Positions 1-13,000 of a DNA stretch of 64,000 nt are shown in pieces. Below the pieces are notes generated by a model. The model made no database searches and had not been told where the DNA came from. It was given only the letters and a program-made list of their open reading frames with translations. Position numbers and translations under genes: made by a program. The stretch spans positions 14,596,953 to 14,660,952 of the forward strand of contig NC_088324.1 in NCBI RefSeq assembly GCF_910592395.1, given 5' to 3'. Source of the DNA: Lineus longissimus (taxonomy: Eukaryota > Nemertea > Pilidiophora > Heteronemertea > Lineidae). Numbering within the stretch: the stretch's first letter is position 1; every line of letters starts with the position of its first letter.

Positions 1-766
1 TGAAGCTGACTCTAAAGGTAAAGATATTGTTGTTCCCAATGCTGCATTTGTCCCAATTTTGATGTTGTGTTTTGCTGCAGTTTGTAGCTCCTCTGTTAAC
101 TTGTTGACGGTTCCTTCGATATTGGTTTGGCCTGTAAATCTTTCCACAGGTTTGTTGATTGAAAATGTCTTGATTCTTCTTCATTGAAAATCTGGTGTGT
201 TGTGTCTTTCTCTTGTTCCTGGCTTCTAACCTTTTTTGAGTGTCTCCAAGAATCATGAAACTCGTTTGATTGAGTTTTTCGGGCTACTTTACTGATCTAC
301 AGAAGGTGATGGACTGGTGTCTGTCATATCATTATTGTAATCCAGCTCCAACCAATGGAGGAGGAACCACTGGTACACAATCATAGACCATTGAAGTTTT
401 GAAAAAGAGTTTCGAAACCAATCCTGGAATAGTTTTGTACGTCATGGATAATCTGCAGTGATATTCGTGGAATATTCGCCGTAAATTTGTTGAGGACACG
501 TGGCGAAGATGTTGTGTGTGCGAGGGGGTGGACGCATTGAACGATCAGATGATTATTATGGTATGTTCATGTTTTGCAACTGATCAGATATTGTTGACTG
601 CGCCATCTGTATCTCGATCGAAAATCGAGACCGCTGGTCCAAAATTGAGGCCCTGTGTATAAGACATAACTCAGTGCAGTCGAGGTGTATTTCATCTCAA
701 AAACTTTGTTAGATGCATGTACCATTGGCCCATTCATTTCCATTTCATCTTTTGTCAAATTTTCAG
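1..766. other. Left flank with no supported gene
   Basis: I see no convincing coding exon here. A short in-frame stretch near 336-383 reads like the end of a thrombospondin type 1 repeat (Cys-Asn-Pro-Ala-Pro and a run of Gly) but meets a stop codon at once and has no flanking cysteine framework. The stretch may be intron of the RasGAP gene or intergenic. Confidence 0.4.
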
Positions 767-850
767 GTGCAGCTTTCAGCGAGATCAAGGCGGTCCTTCT
801 TATGACTATTCCAGCAGACCTTCTCGACCGCCAAACACTGGACTTGAAAA
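767..850 (+). CDS. Possible upstream RasGAP exon (84 nt)
   Basis: A good acceptor (pyrimidine-rich, ending AG at 765-766) and a donor (GTAAAA at 851) bound 84 nt open in two frames. The frame starting in phase 1 fits the next exon at 975 but encodes an ordinary aliphatic sequence. The frame starting in phase 2 gives a Ser/Tyr/Arg/Pro-rich peptide more typical of SynGAP-family N-termini, but it cannot be joined to the 975 exon without hitting stops. It may be a real exon with a partner I cannot see, or chance. Confidence 0.35.
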
Positions 851-974
851 GTAAAAGTGAATACAGATTTTGGCATGATAGTGCACAACAGAATGATGTT
901 ACGATTCTTATGCAAACATGATAATCAATATCTTCACAGTTTATCTTATGTTTTTCTTCTCTTCTCTCTTGTAG

Positions 975-1055
975 CGTCTGCATCCTCAGTAGATGCGTAC
1001 ATCAAGAGCTCGACGCTTGATGCGCGCACACCCACTAGCACACCTAGCCCTGCAG
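975..1055 (+). CDS. RasGAP gene, upstream exon (81 nt, Ser/Thr/Pro-rich)
   Basis: The acceptor (CTCTCTTGTAG) and the donor GTAGGA flank 81 nt open only in phase 1. It encodes a Ser/Thr/Ala/Pro-rich peptide ending STPSPA. It enters and leaves in phase 1, and the exon at 7340 needs phase 1, so the join restores a Glu codon. A second AG at 988-989 would give a version 15 nt shorter in the same frame. It competes with the alternative first exon at 6549-6681, which uses the same phase. Confidence 0.6.
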
Positions 1056-4000
1056 GTAGGACACTGGTTTATTTCATTTTCTCAAATTTTTATTTCCATC
1101 ACATTCTCAGAATTGCCCAGTCGTTCAAGGGTTAACCCAGGTGATTTCTATCTGGGTATTAGATTCGCACAAAATAACATCCAATCCACCTTGCCTATGT
1201 TTTCATTTTCCTATCACTTCGCTCAATCAATCACAAGTTTCCTAATTGGAAAAATGGCAAAATTAGTGGTTAATTATCTCCTGATAATCATGACCAATTC
1301 ATTGTGATTAGTTTGGTGACGCTGACAGGAGGACAATTTATAATGTACTGTAAGGTGGTGCAATAGCCCCAGTTCAGTAATTACAAAAGGGCTATAATTG
1401 TATCACTCTACCTTATCAGACTATTTCTAACCTGGGCCAACTTTTGCTGATATAAACCTGTGAAGGACTTCGGGATTTTGATTGGATCTGATGTCACCAG
1501 TGTGGATTTGATTACTGTTGAGGAAATATTTAGCCCCTTAAGAATATATGTTTTGACACGTAGCAGGGGTAGGGGTTCAGGGAGGGATCTTGCTGGACAG
1601 AATTGAAAGGAAAAGGTCCTTAGCAACATTGTTAAAGGATTGCCTTCAAAATCATGTTCATTAAGGGGATCAACCAAAACGGTATGGTTTATAGCACATT
1701 ATGGTTGACAAATCCTTGTAAAATCCTAAATCGGGTGGTGTGTGACTTTTGACCACATGACCTGGCGTGGCAAGTGAGAGTCGGTCATATCAACATTTTT
1801 CAAATCGTTTGATAAAAGGTACCATTCTATTGATGCATTGTCTTTCAAAGGTCATGGCTTGAGACCCTTCTCCATATACTTATATTAGGGTCAACTCACA
1901 TGTTGACAATGAAATCTAAGAGGATTTCAACTTAAACCACAACAAGGGATTACAAAGTCTGCTTTAAAGTCCAGTTGGCTCCTCAAGCGATTAACTGTAT
2001 GACCTTATCATGTGGTCCCTGGTGTCTGAATGCTAAGATTGGTGATTCCTATGATCTCAGTCTTATCCTGTCACAATGACGTGTAGAACCAAAACAAGAG
2101 ATTATTATGTTATACTGAGAAAACATTCCAGTGAATTTTGAATGGAGTTTGTGCAGTCTGTCTTTAAAATTATCTGCCTACCCCAGCGGCCTTTTTAGAC
2201 AACCAAATTCAAATATTCCTAAAACAAATACTTTGAGAGAAGTGTGCCCTTCATTTCTCTCTATCTCAGTAAGGTGTGATCATTCCTTGAACCTTGAAAT
2301 CCTTTGAAGTTCTTCTGATGTCAACCTGGGTCAAGATCGGTCTCTTTGGTCATATTATCTTGACAATTTTCATGTTTTCACAATGGCATTCTTACAATTG
2401 CATATCATCAAGACATAATCAAAGGCATTTATATATATGTCTAGGCAAAGGGCTTGGTAATGATCACGATGACAGATGGTATGCCCTTCTTGCTGCTAGT
2501 TCGGTCATATGGGTTGTGTGCTTTTAGCAGTTAGCGGTGACAGTATCCTCAGTTTTGCGACCTGTGCTGTTGTATTAACTTTCCCTTTCTGACAGTGGGA
2601 ATTGTTTCGGTGCTATGTGATTTTAGCGATTGGCGATCCGATGGTTCTTTGTAGGACACTTGCTGTTGTGAATGGATGGATGCTAGCCATATGTTCCATT
2701 GCAGACCCACCCGTGTAATCTTGACAATGTTTTGACAATGTTTTAGTGACACCATCCTCTTTGCATCCTATATTGACATTCATTGGCTAAGAACATGTGT
2801 CATGCTTGCTTCTTTCCTTGGACGTTCTTGCTGTGACATTAAAATGGTAGACTTCTGTTGCCGATCTCTGAGACATTCGAAATGTGCATTTGAAATATGA
2901 TGGAATATTTCTAGTTTAACTCGTTCTGCATCAGCCGATTGGGAAAAAAAGGAATATTGGACCTCACTATGCCAAGACTGTGGAGTAAAAGTCGGACATC
3001 ATGGGCAGTGGAGGTATTGCCGTCATACCATCCTGTCCTTCTATCCTTCAGAAGTAGGTATCAAAATTTACAGTAACAAAGAGATTCACATGGTCGCACC
3101 GTGCTTGGCAATATTCAAATACTGGTATTGGGTGTTACGTGGGGTGCAATCTTACTCAGCAACAAGTTGAAAACGGTCATCATGAAACTAAAATTGGTGT
3201 TCTTGTTACATCAGAAAACAGTTTTATTAGCCAAAATTCACCTTCTCAAGGGGTTAATTCCCTTCTCAAGAGGTTTACTTTCAAGTTCCCGAGTGGATTA
3301 AAATCTAATTTGTGGCCATTTTGGTGAAATGTTCAAACATTGGGAAAGGTGTCTGATCTGAAGGGTCCACCTGAGCCAACTTTTAGTGAAGGACTTTCAG
3401 GCTTTTCGTGATTTAGTGGTATTAGATTGTCAAAGTGTCACTTCAAGAGATCTTGTGACGCATTGTTGTTTTCAGTTTAGTGGTTTGAGGTGGGAAAGTG
3501 GCATGTGAAGTCTTGAACAGTGGAGGGGGATAAGGGTGGCCATACGTGGCAGAAAGTGGTCCGTTTGGAATCAGACTCTGGTCACTTTGGTCCCTTGTCA
3601 AGCATTTCCTTGGCTTATCCTGGACATACCCCCAAGCTTTGAGACAGAGTCCCGTGGGATCATTTCTTAGCCTGTCTGATATGTTCTTACATATTTTGGA
3701 TGGTTTGGGGTGCCCACCCCGTTGTGATGAAAACGGAAAGGACAGAAAAGTACTTTGGTTTATGTATTTATTAGTTTGTCTAAGTGATTTTGAATTAACA
3801 GCTTAGGATATCTCTGTTGTCTTAGAACCCTTGTTAGCCACAAGCCAAAGTTGTTGAGGCTACCCCCTGGAAGGGTAGGCCCTTTGTCCTTCATTTAAGA
3901 TCTTAATTGGTTTGTCTAAGGCATTCAATTGTCCAAAGTATGTGATTACAATACTTCTGACACACAAGGCCTGATAATTGTAGGCCTACCCCCTGGAAGT

Positions 4001-7000
4001 GTGACAGTCACTTCAATAGCCAATTCCTTCATTTGTTTACAAATAGATTATCATTGTTTTCATAGGCTTGTTCTTTGTCTGGGGACCCATGGTTGTTAAC
4101 CATTCCATACTAAGTTGACTTGTCTTTTGCTGTACATTTTGAGCAATAGCCTGTGCATCTCAGTACTGGAGATTCTGTCAACTTGGGGAACTTGTGAGGT
4201 CTCAGTTGATTTCAGGTTAAGTTAGTTATGATTCACTGTACATCATACACAGGACACTGTACTATAATGATGTTTTCAACTTGGGTGGACAGTTCACATT
4301 CAATGTGTCACTAGTGACTGGCAATGACCTGTGTTGCCTAGCCCTGTTAAAAACACATAGGATTGGATTAGGGGAGTTGACATTAGCAATACAATAGGGA
4401 TTACCTCTGCAAATCCCAAATTAGTGCCAATTCAAGAGTTTGCAAATCCCACCACAAGTATGCAGTAGCCTACCTGTACACCCTGTATGGCATTCTCAAG
4501 CCTTCTTGACTTGGAACCAAAGCATGAATGGGTTGAAAAAGGTCCTGATTGGCCAGCCAAATTTCTCATTTGTTTTGTGAGAGATGGGTTTTTGAGTCCC
4601 GGAATTTGTATTGGGCGTTCATTCTGTGATTTATGTGTCAGAGGTATGACTATGCATACTCTGTTTACAGGAAAATATCTTATTTCAGAGTTTTGTACAG
4701 TTTTGGTCTGTGAATTTCAATTGTAGTGTGGAATCTTTGTGTATGGACTCGAATGATCTCAGTTCTTACTGGTGCTACATTCGAATCATGAAGTCTGATT
4801 CAAAATTCCCTGATTTAAACTTCATTTTTGGATTATTTCGGAAATCAGAATCTAGGATTGACATTCAATGTGTCGATAAAAATGATGGTGAGTTGTTTTT
4901 GATATCAAAATCGATCTTGTTCTGTTCAATCACTCCAGTGAGGAGCTGGTTGAACATAGTACAGTGCTTCCATCTCGTGGTGAAGAGTAGAACTAAAACT
5001 GCATCCAGCTTTCACTGTCCACATGACAGAGCGAGTGGCTACTTGGGGTGAGGGTGGGGAAGGGCCTACTACTTAGCCAATGATATGATTGTCAATCAAA
5101 AGGAAATCTCTCGTGTTGTTTGTAGGCCCTAAAGTGCTCCATACTTACCTGTAATGTTAACTGTAAAAACTGATAGTACTAATGTACCATTGTTTGGAAA
5201 TAATAAGAATTGTCATCGATAATGTTTCCATTGCATTTTAATGAATGTTGTAAAGTTGACCCCAGGCTGCATCAGCTTGTCTACGAATAACATGTAAAAA
5301 GCTAGATCTGGCTAAAACATGGCATATTTCCTTTGATGTATATTAGGTAGTGTACACCAACATTGAACTCTGTTCTTTGTTGCATGAAATGTTGATAAAA
5401 ATTAAATTAATTTGAAATCGACCAGACAAAAAGAACAGTGCATCTTCTGTATAGTATCTATGCGAAGAATTATAAATTGGGGTGAAATGAGTGCCACTAT
5501 AGATGCCCTGAGGACGTTAGCTTCTGATTCCCATGGTGATGGTGACACGAAGTATGCTACAGAGGCGGAGCTGTTTTGTTGAAGTAGGCCTGGGATTTGA
5601 CATTTCCAGGATTTTACGCTCGTAGTATGGATGATTTTTAGAGATTCTGCGATGCGTATGGATCTTCTGTCCTCGGTCAATGGATGATCGATTTCAGACG
5701 GATGTTTTCTAGGCCTTGGGGGTCCCTGCATTGAACTCTTTCATTCACTGTTTGGAGGTTACTGATTTTAGGAAATTGCCCGAGTTGGAGGTTCTTTTGC
5801 TGGCGGTTTGGGGTGGTTCAGGCGGTTTGTTGGAGTCAGTCTTGTTCAAATCAGTCCAGAGTGATTTGTTGAATCACACTGTTGATATATGCCTTGTTTT
5901 GTTACATCAGTCTCTTGTCTTGTCTCTACCTTGTCTCCATGGCAAAGGTCTGTCGAAATCGTGGATCTTCTTTCAGAACAATCAAACTGGTAACCGTCTT
6001 TTGCAACTCCTTTCTGTCAATTTGTTTCGTCACTGCACTTTGACAGTTTGGTAGAATTGCATTGTACGCATTAGTTTTACTCAAAATAACGATTGTTTTT
6101 CACATCCAGATCAATATCTCCTGACACAATGTTCTGAATTTATGTTTTACTTTCTACTTTGCTTTGCATGCAATTTGCAATTCAATTTTTTCTGGGATTT
6201 CCAAGAATTGAGCAGACACAACAATTGATTATTGATTTGTAGAACGTTAGCCATTCTCTCCATTGTCTTCTATGAACCAGACAAGAGAAAATAAAAGTCT
6301 GCACCAGATTTGTCAACAAAACGTTGGAAATGTTGCTGCATCCTTTAGAATTTAAGGTGATGTTGTGACCTGACGACTTATGCCCCCAGGACGAAATCTC
6401 TTTGCCTTGTGATGCTGGTTTTGCATCTGCAAATGTTATGATTTCCATCATAATACTTGAAAACATCAGTGGTCTATAGGCCTATTGGTAAAAATCACTT
6501 GTCAAGGGCTTTATCCTGTCTCTCATCTACGTACTAGGATTGAGTCCGATGGAATTTTTCTTCTGTGTGAGTTCTCCAAAACTAAAGAAACACGTAATGG
6601 ATTACTATCACCTGGACTATACGTGCGGGTTCGAAATCGACTTCAGTTCTGAATCTGAGGGGGAAACCCAGAGTGCTGAAGGTAGGAAGTCCAGATTGTG
6701 TTGGTGACCACTTCCCAGTTATAGTGTTGTAAAGATGTCACTGTATGAGGTATAGTTCCTTTCAGTAATTATAGGTGGCTCTGAGGCAGGCTTGCAATAA
6801 GGACGACTCAGTCCTGTTTGTATGTGTTGCTGTTCGGGTAACAGCTCTTGCTGTGAGGGGTTAATTTGACATCCATTGGTAAGAAAGCTGTGTTTAGTCT
6901 GTGGTTAGTCTGATGAATGACTTGTTCATCTGACACCTCAATGGCAAGGAACTGCATGTTCTTGTTCTGTGGCTGAAATTTCCCACCTGAGGTTGGCGTA

Positions 7001-10000
7001 AAAATGAAACATGATGAACTGGGCAAGGAAGCGACCACGTTTTTCTGGTGTCGGGCTGCCAAAGGTGCTTTCCTCATAGAATTCTGGCCATCACAATGTC
7101 AACATCCCTATTTGCCAGGATGGAAGATCTCAATGATGGTGAAATGTACACAGACTAAACAGCTCGCCTGAATTAGAAGCAGACACCTTTTGTCACATGC
7201 CCAACAAAAACTCGGATGCCTTTCAGCTAAAATAAGCCGTCTGTTGACAACTTGTTTTCATTCTGACGAAAAACACAAAAAACCCGATTAATGAACATCA
7301 TTCTTGAATATTCACCGCTCTATCTCTTTCTACTTTCAGAAACTTCATATGAGCGGGCGATCGCCGGGTCGTTAGATCGGCGCTGCAGCATCCCCATCGT
7401 GACCGAGCCGAGTAACTCGGACGAAAACATGGAGGGCTCGTCGTCGCCGGCTTCAAGGTTTGCGGTGAGTATCATTCATTCGTTTATTATAGCCCTTGCC
7501 ATCGCAACGATCAACTTGAACATCTTTCAGACAAATTTTTGAGACAGAACTACTCTTGCAATTCCCGATTGTTCATTCCAGAATCCTTCATTGATGAAAG
7601 TAGACATGTCGAGAATTCGCTTTACGTCAAATTCCCATTTGTTGATTAAATTTTTTGTGCATCGACGACAAAAACAGCGTGGATGACAGCTTTGAATATT
7701 CATCTCCTGAGAAGAGATGGAGACTTGAGTTAACCTAGTCAGCGATGGCATCTTTTAACCCAGTGGTTTTCCTATGGGAATTTCAGTGGGGTGTGCCAGT
7801 CATGTCCAAGGCTTCTGATAGCAAACCTAATGGGTTGATGATTGTGAAAGATGTGATTTTAGGTACTGAACTCAAATGTCCATTGATCTGATGAATGATG
7901 AATGAGTAAGCAAACAGATCAGGCTATGATCATAGATTTATTATCACATTTTGCCAAGAAAAAATGTCGCTGTTCGCACTTCAGGATAATTAACTGTTCA
8001 TATGGCTTCTTATCTCTGTATGCTAATGAAGCCATATTCAGACATATGATGTCTTTAACACTTTCATGTCTTCTGTGTTCAATCTGGCCTTGATGCCAAT
8101 CGTGGTTATCAGCCTGGCGTCTCTCTGCAGAACAGAAAAGACACAGTTTTGGACCAGGAATTGTCCTTCTTTACCTACATTTTTACCAAAAAGCCACAGG
8201 AAAACATACATCTGCTGCACAAAACATCAAAGAAATTTCGCTGATTTTTATCTGCGGCAAACTAATGGGGTGACTCAGTGACATCAAAGGATAAACACTG
8301 TTACATCCTGATGGCCTCGTCCACATGACGCTATGCACCGGATTAATCTGCAGCGCAAATCTCTTGAAGCACGCAGACTCCGTTGCCTGAGTTAGCAAGT
8401 AGCATAGTAGATGTCACTAAAGCACAGCGTCATAGCGCAGGATAGCATAGCACAGAACGCAGCGTCCCGTTTTTCCTCGGGGAAGTTGACGAGCAGTGTT
8501 AGTTCTGACTCATCTTGAGGATAACGTGTTCCACTGGGACTCAAGATAGCGATAGAGCTACTTAGCCTACTGTGACAACTGTAGGTTATGGCTAAGGATT
8601 GACTTCTTTGATGTTGAGTTTGATATTTCGATAGCGGTGAGTTGTTTTTGCTACCGATCTCTGTTTTGGGGTTAGATTTCAAGATTTAGTTTCTGGTGTG
8701 GCAACTTTAGGTTCATATCAGTGTTGATTGAGGTATTCCCAGGTTGGGAGAAGCCTAAGTTGTATCTGCACGCCTCAGCTTTGCATTGTCGTGGTGTTCA
8801 AGGAGCTGCTCGCATGGTGCATCAGCTTGTGCCTAGCTAGGATTTGGCTAGATTTGAATCATTTTGGCACCGGGAAGGGGAGACCTAATCTGGAAAGAGA
8901 CGAACTTGCCTGATTGATCCGAATGCCCTTATTTGACTTTGAGTAAGTCATGAGATTGATGACCCAAGGTCAGGCTGACGGTCATTCCTTTCCCGCAGAC
9001 ATCACTTAACCAAACAGTACCCCCTGGAACACTGAGTGATCTCTCTGGCACATCTCTCCCTGAAATATTCATCTTCTATCACAATATTTGCATATGTATA
9101 CAGAATATCGAATGTATCGAGAAATTTGGCTGTCTTTCCTTTGGGGAAGAAGCAACAGCATGCAATATCAACTACAGTAGACATTGTCATTCGACTTCGG
9201 GCTGACTTATGTCTATTCTGAAACCTTTCTGTAGAACTTGGATGAGCTGCTCAATCAACACAACTATACAAGCGTTTGTAACAGGTCACATACATGGCTG
9301 GAGTGTGGCGAAGAGACTTGCCCAGAGTCTCACACAATCAGTTGGGTGAATAAGGGACCTGAGCATGACTGCCTGCCCAGAGACCCAAGCAATTATGGCA
9401 TGGCTCTCATCAAAGGAATTACTGAAAATCTGATCCAATAGTTGCTCTCAGGATAAAACCGGAATCGAGTTTGATTGTCAGGCCATTCCAGTCATCTGAT
9501 GAAGACGTTTTCCTTCCTCTTTGATGCTAGTCATGTCCGCACATCAATAGATCATTACCCCAGAACAGCCAATGGTCCACTTCACTGCCCCGTTAGCCCG
9601 TTAGAGTGGCTGGGCTGAGTCAAGGCAGGGCTGCGTTCCTTGATTTCTGTATGTTGTTTTGGTCAAGAAAGGCAATAGTTCTTGCACAAAGTACTGATGT
9701 TCAGTCAGTATCATTTCCCTAGAACAGCCAATGGTTCTCTTCTATGCCCATTCCAGTCATGGTGAGTGGCTGGCTTTGAGTTCGGCAGAGCTTGTATGGT
9801 TGTTTGTCCATCAACACCACTGGAAACTCTTACTTGACAAAGAACTGCTGAACCTCTGGAGTAGTTTTGACAGGGTGGCAACTAACGTGGGAAAACACTT
9901 CAATGGAATCAGTCCTGCACCATAAAGATGTGCTTCGCCCACTTATGCGTGAATCGTTGTTCAAGAGATGCCCTGAATCAACATACAAACATCGCAATCC

Positions 10001-13000
10001 TAACCGATTGCGATCGGGACATCAATAATTTATGATTGACTGAAATTTGATGTGTCAGATTCTGCGCTGGTTTGAGTTGGGCGGTATCATGGTAAGAAAT
10101 CTTCATCTCGCAGGCCATTTCTTGCGGTTCTATCAAAATAAGACAATGAAATCGATGAAATATTGAGAGGAGTGGCAGAATGGGGCGGAATCACGGTTGC
10201 TCCGTTGTTCAGCTGGTTTGGTTAACACATCATTGACATCGACTTCAAACAGCAATGTAACAAGTCCAAGGTTTGCTCAGATATTTTGTAAGACTGGTGT
10301 GACACTTAGCCTGAGATTTTGCGTTATTTCAATCCTGTCTCCATCTTTGTATGGAAACTGGTGACAGTCATTCATGTTCTGCTGCCTTCTTTTTGTCGCA
10401 GTCGCTATCTCCGTCGTCAACAGAATATGACCCGTAAAACACCTGTTTCTTTAAGGAAAGTGACAACGATACCCACCTTGTCTTGCGATTAATCAACAAA
10501 AGCCAGCTTTACGTCCTCGCTAAATGTCAAACTCACATTTCTTCTTACAGAATTTCTTCACAAAGAAGGGATTTAAGAGCAACCTAAAGCGCACAAAAAG
10601 TGTGACAAAATTGGATCGGAAGAGAGCCGGATCTGCTCTGGAACATGATCCGTAAGTTTGCAAGTTTTCCCTTGATCGGTTCCAGCGTAGCTAGTAGTAA
10701 GAAAGGGATGTGTCATATATGTGATTGATGTGCACTAGTTTTGGTCTGGTCAAAGGTGGAACAAAGTTGGTATTCAAGAACTGGGAACTAACTGGCGAGA
10801 TTTGTGCAGTTCCTAATGGCATGCAGGTCTGGTGTGAACTCCTTCTGGAGTATAAGCACATGCCCACCCAAGTCTCAATACCAACAACCACTGCTAACGA
10901 TCCGATTTGTCGATATCTCGGTGAATCGTTGGTAATCACTTAGAAAGTGTTTCACCATTTCCTTCGGAAATAACCACCTGCGCTAAAACAATGCCATCTC
11001 TCAAGTAATTGTAACATTGTGCGTCATTCAATTGAGTGGTTGGTGGCATTGAGAATGGTGGGACCATCAGGCTTGTACATTTCCCCTAGAAAATGTACTC
11101 CCATGAAAGATGAACTCATGACAAATTGTGTCCAAACAGTTGAACTGAAACCTGTGCACATTCACTATGCATAATGTACAACCCTTTTCATCTAGTTAAA
11201 CTGAAGCTCCTAGTGTTATCTTATTATTATCTAACACTTTTATATTTCATCTTTTTTTCCTGATTTCCGTCTCATCTTGGTAAATCGTTACATTGAAGCT
11301 CAGGGAATCGGATCGTTATTTCTTATGAACAAAGGACTTGGTGCTCTCTTTAAGACGCTATTATCCTTGCAAAAGTATTTCACCTATATATGTACGTCAG
11401 TAAGTCAGTAGAATGAGGCTCAGTGACGTCACAATGGGTCTTATTCCACTGAAGAACACAACAGATGAAACGTTTTGCCCTAAACAATCCTGGGGGCGTT
11501 TGATCCAGTTTCAGACGGAGCTGGCCTGGCTCTGTCTCTGGGTCCCTCATCTGTTAACTTGCTGGACAGACTCTGGTGAAGATTATACTGTAAACCCCAA
11601 GATATATGCAGAGCCAAATACTCCCAAAAGCTTAAACTGTTTATACCATTGCCTATTGATTGCATGATGAGGCAGCCCCTTCATTCACATTCTTGACTTG
11701 GACACAATGAACGTAGAAATGATTGAGAAATGGAATCTATTGAAAATAATGGGGCTTACAGTTTGATAGACAAGGGTGACGGGCCAAGGTATGGACATCT
11801 CCGAGATTGTCCTTTGCATGATTACTGCCACCTGGTGGTAACACTTTGCATCGGTATGCAGCACTTTGCACTTCTTTCCACACTTCATATGACAAAGCAA
11901 CACTTGACAGCATGACGCTTTCAGCCAGACATTTCTACCTGCGACATGATCGTGAAGATATGACCCAATGTCATGTCCAAGACATGATGAATACAAAGAG
12001 AATTTGTCCCTTCAAAATAACTTGACATTGGTGAGTTCTAATACGATCCTACATTATGTATTCAAGTCCTCCGTACCCTGTCATCATAAACTGTCAATGA
12101 CCATTAGAAAACATCCATTTACAAAATATAGCCTACAAATGAACGCAATCGTCTCTATATAGACGCCATTGCAATCGGCAAATCCCACCGAGGATATCAC
12201 CCACTTCATCATCGCAATACGCGATGATTCGTATGCGGGATATGATCCCGAGGTAGTTGGCGAAGGGTCAGAGGTCATATCGAGTGTTGGAGGCATCCCA
12301 CGAGTATCCGATAAGAACACACGGCCACTTAATCATGATTTCTTTCCAATCATCACGATGAATTATTTCGTTCTGAAGTTGTCATGAATTATGATTGGAA
12401 ACTTCAGTCTTTGTACAATGTATGTTCTGGAGACCTTCTACTGCTTGTACCAAGTTCCCAATAGGTTTTATATGTTCAAAATGTATATAATCATGTCCTA
12501 TCAGTAAAAATAATATGCTTAAGAAGACCATACAAGCATTTTAGCTGCAAGATATTTTCAAGAGAAACATCAATGTTTGGCCTAAGAATTTACATTGATT
12601 GGCTTAAGGAGGTGACACTCCACAAATAGGAACTGTGGGTTGGTACGAACCAAGTCATCCCGACTCTCTTGAGGGTTTCGCTAAAACGTATAAGCAGTCT
12701 TTATTGACATATTCATGACTTAGCGAAACAGGAGAGAAGTCTGAGAGTGTTGGTAGCTGACATGTGAATATATTTCGTCTGTGTTAGGAATTTCTCGGGT
12801 ATAAATTGGGTCTTTTGAATATCTTCAAATATCGTTTTTGGTAAAAAACTTGTGGTGATGTTGATATTCTGAACATGAAACGTCATTACTTTGTTCTGTT
12901 TCTGGGTGAATGTCTCTACTTGGTGTTCTACTGCTTCATGAGACAGTCCCACACTAGCGGTGCCTCTGCAATTCAAATCAGATGTTTCCATCACATGCAA

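Noticed and set aside
336-383. Thrombospondin type 1-like fragment
   Set aside because: Only about 15 codons resemble the end of the repeat, followed by a stop and without the Trp and Cys framework.
5402-6054. Two ORFs of 109 (-) and 112 (+) codons in the first RasGAP intron
   Set aside because: No domain, splice context or transcript signal; ORFs of this length arise by chance in introns of this size.
12084-12387. GC-richer island open on both strands, with a peptide that looks coding
   Set aside because: No splice acceptor or donor pair gives the phase 2 to 2 needed between the RasGAP exons at 10551 and 14543, and I recognise no family. It could be conserved non-coding DNA.
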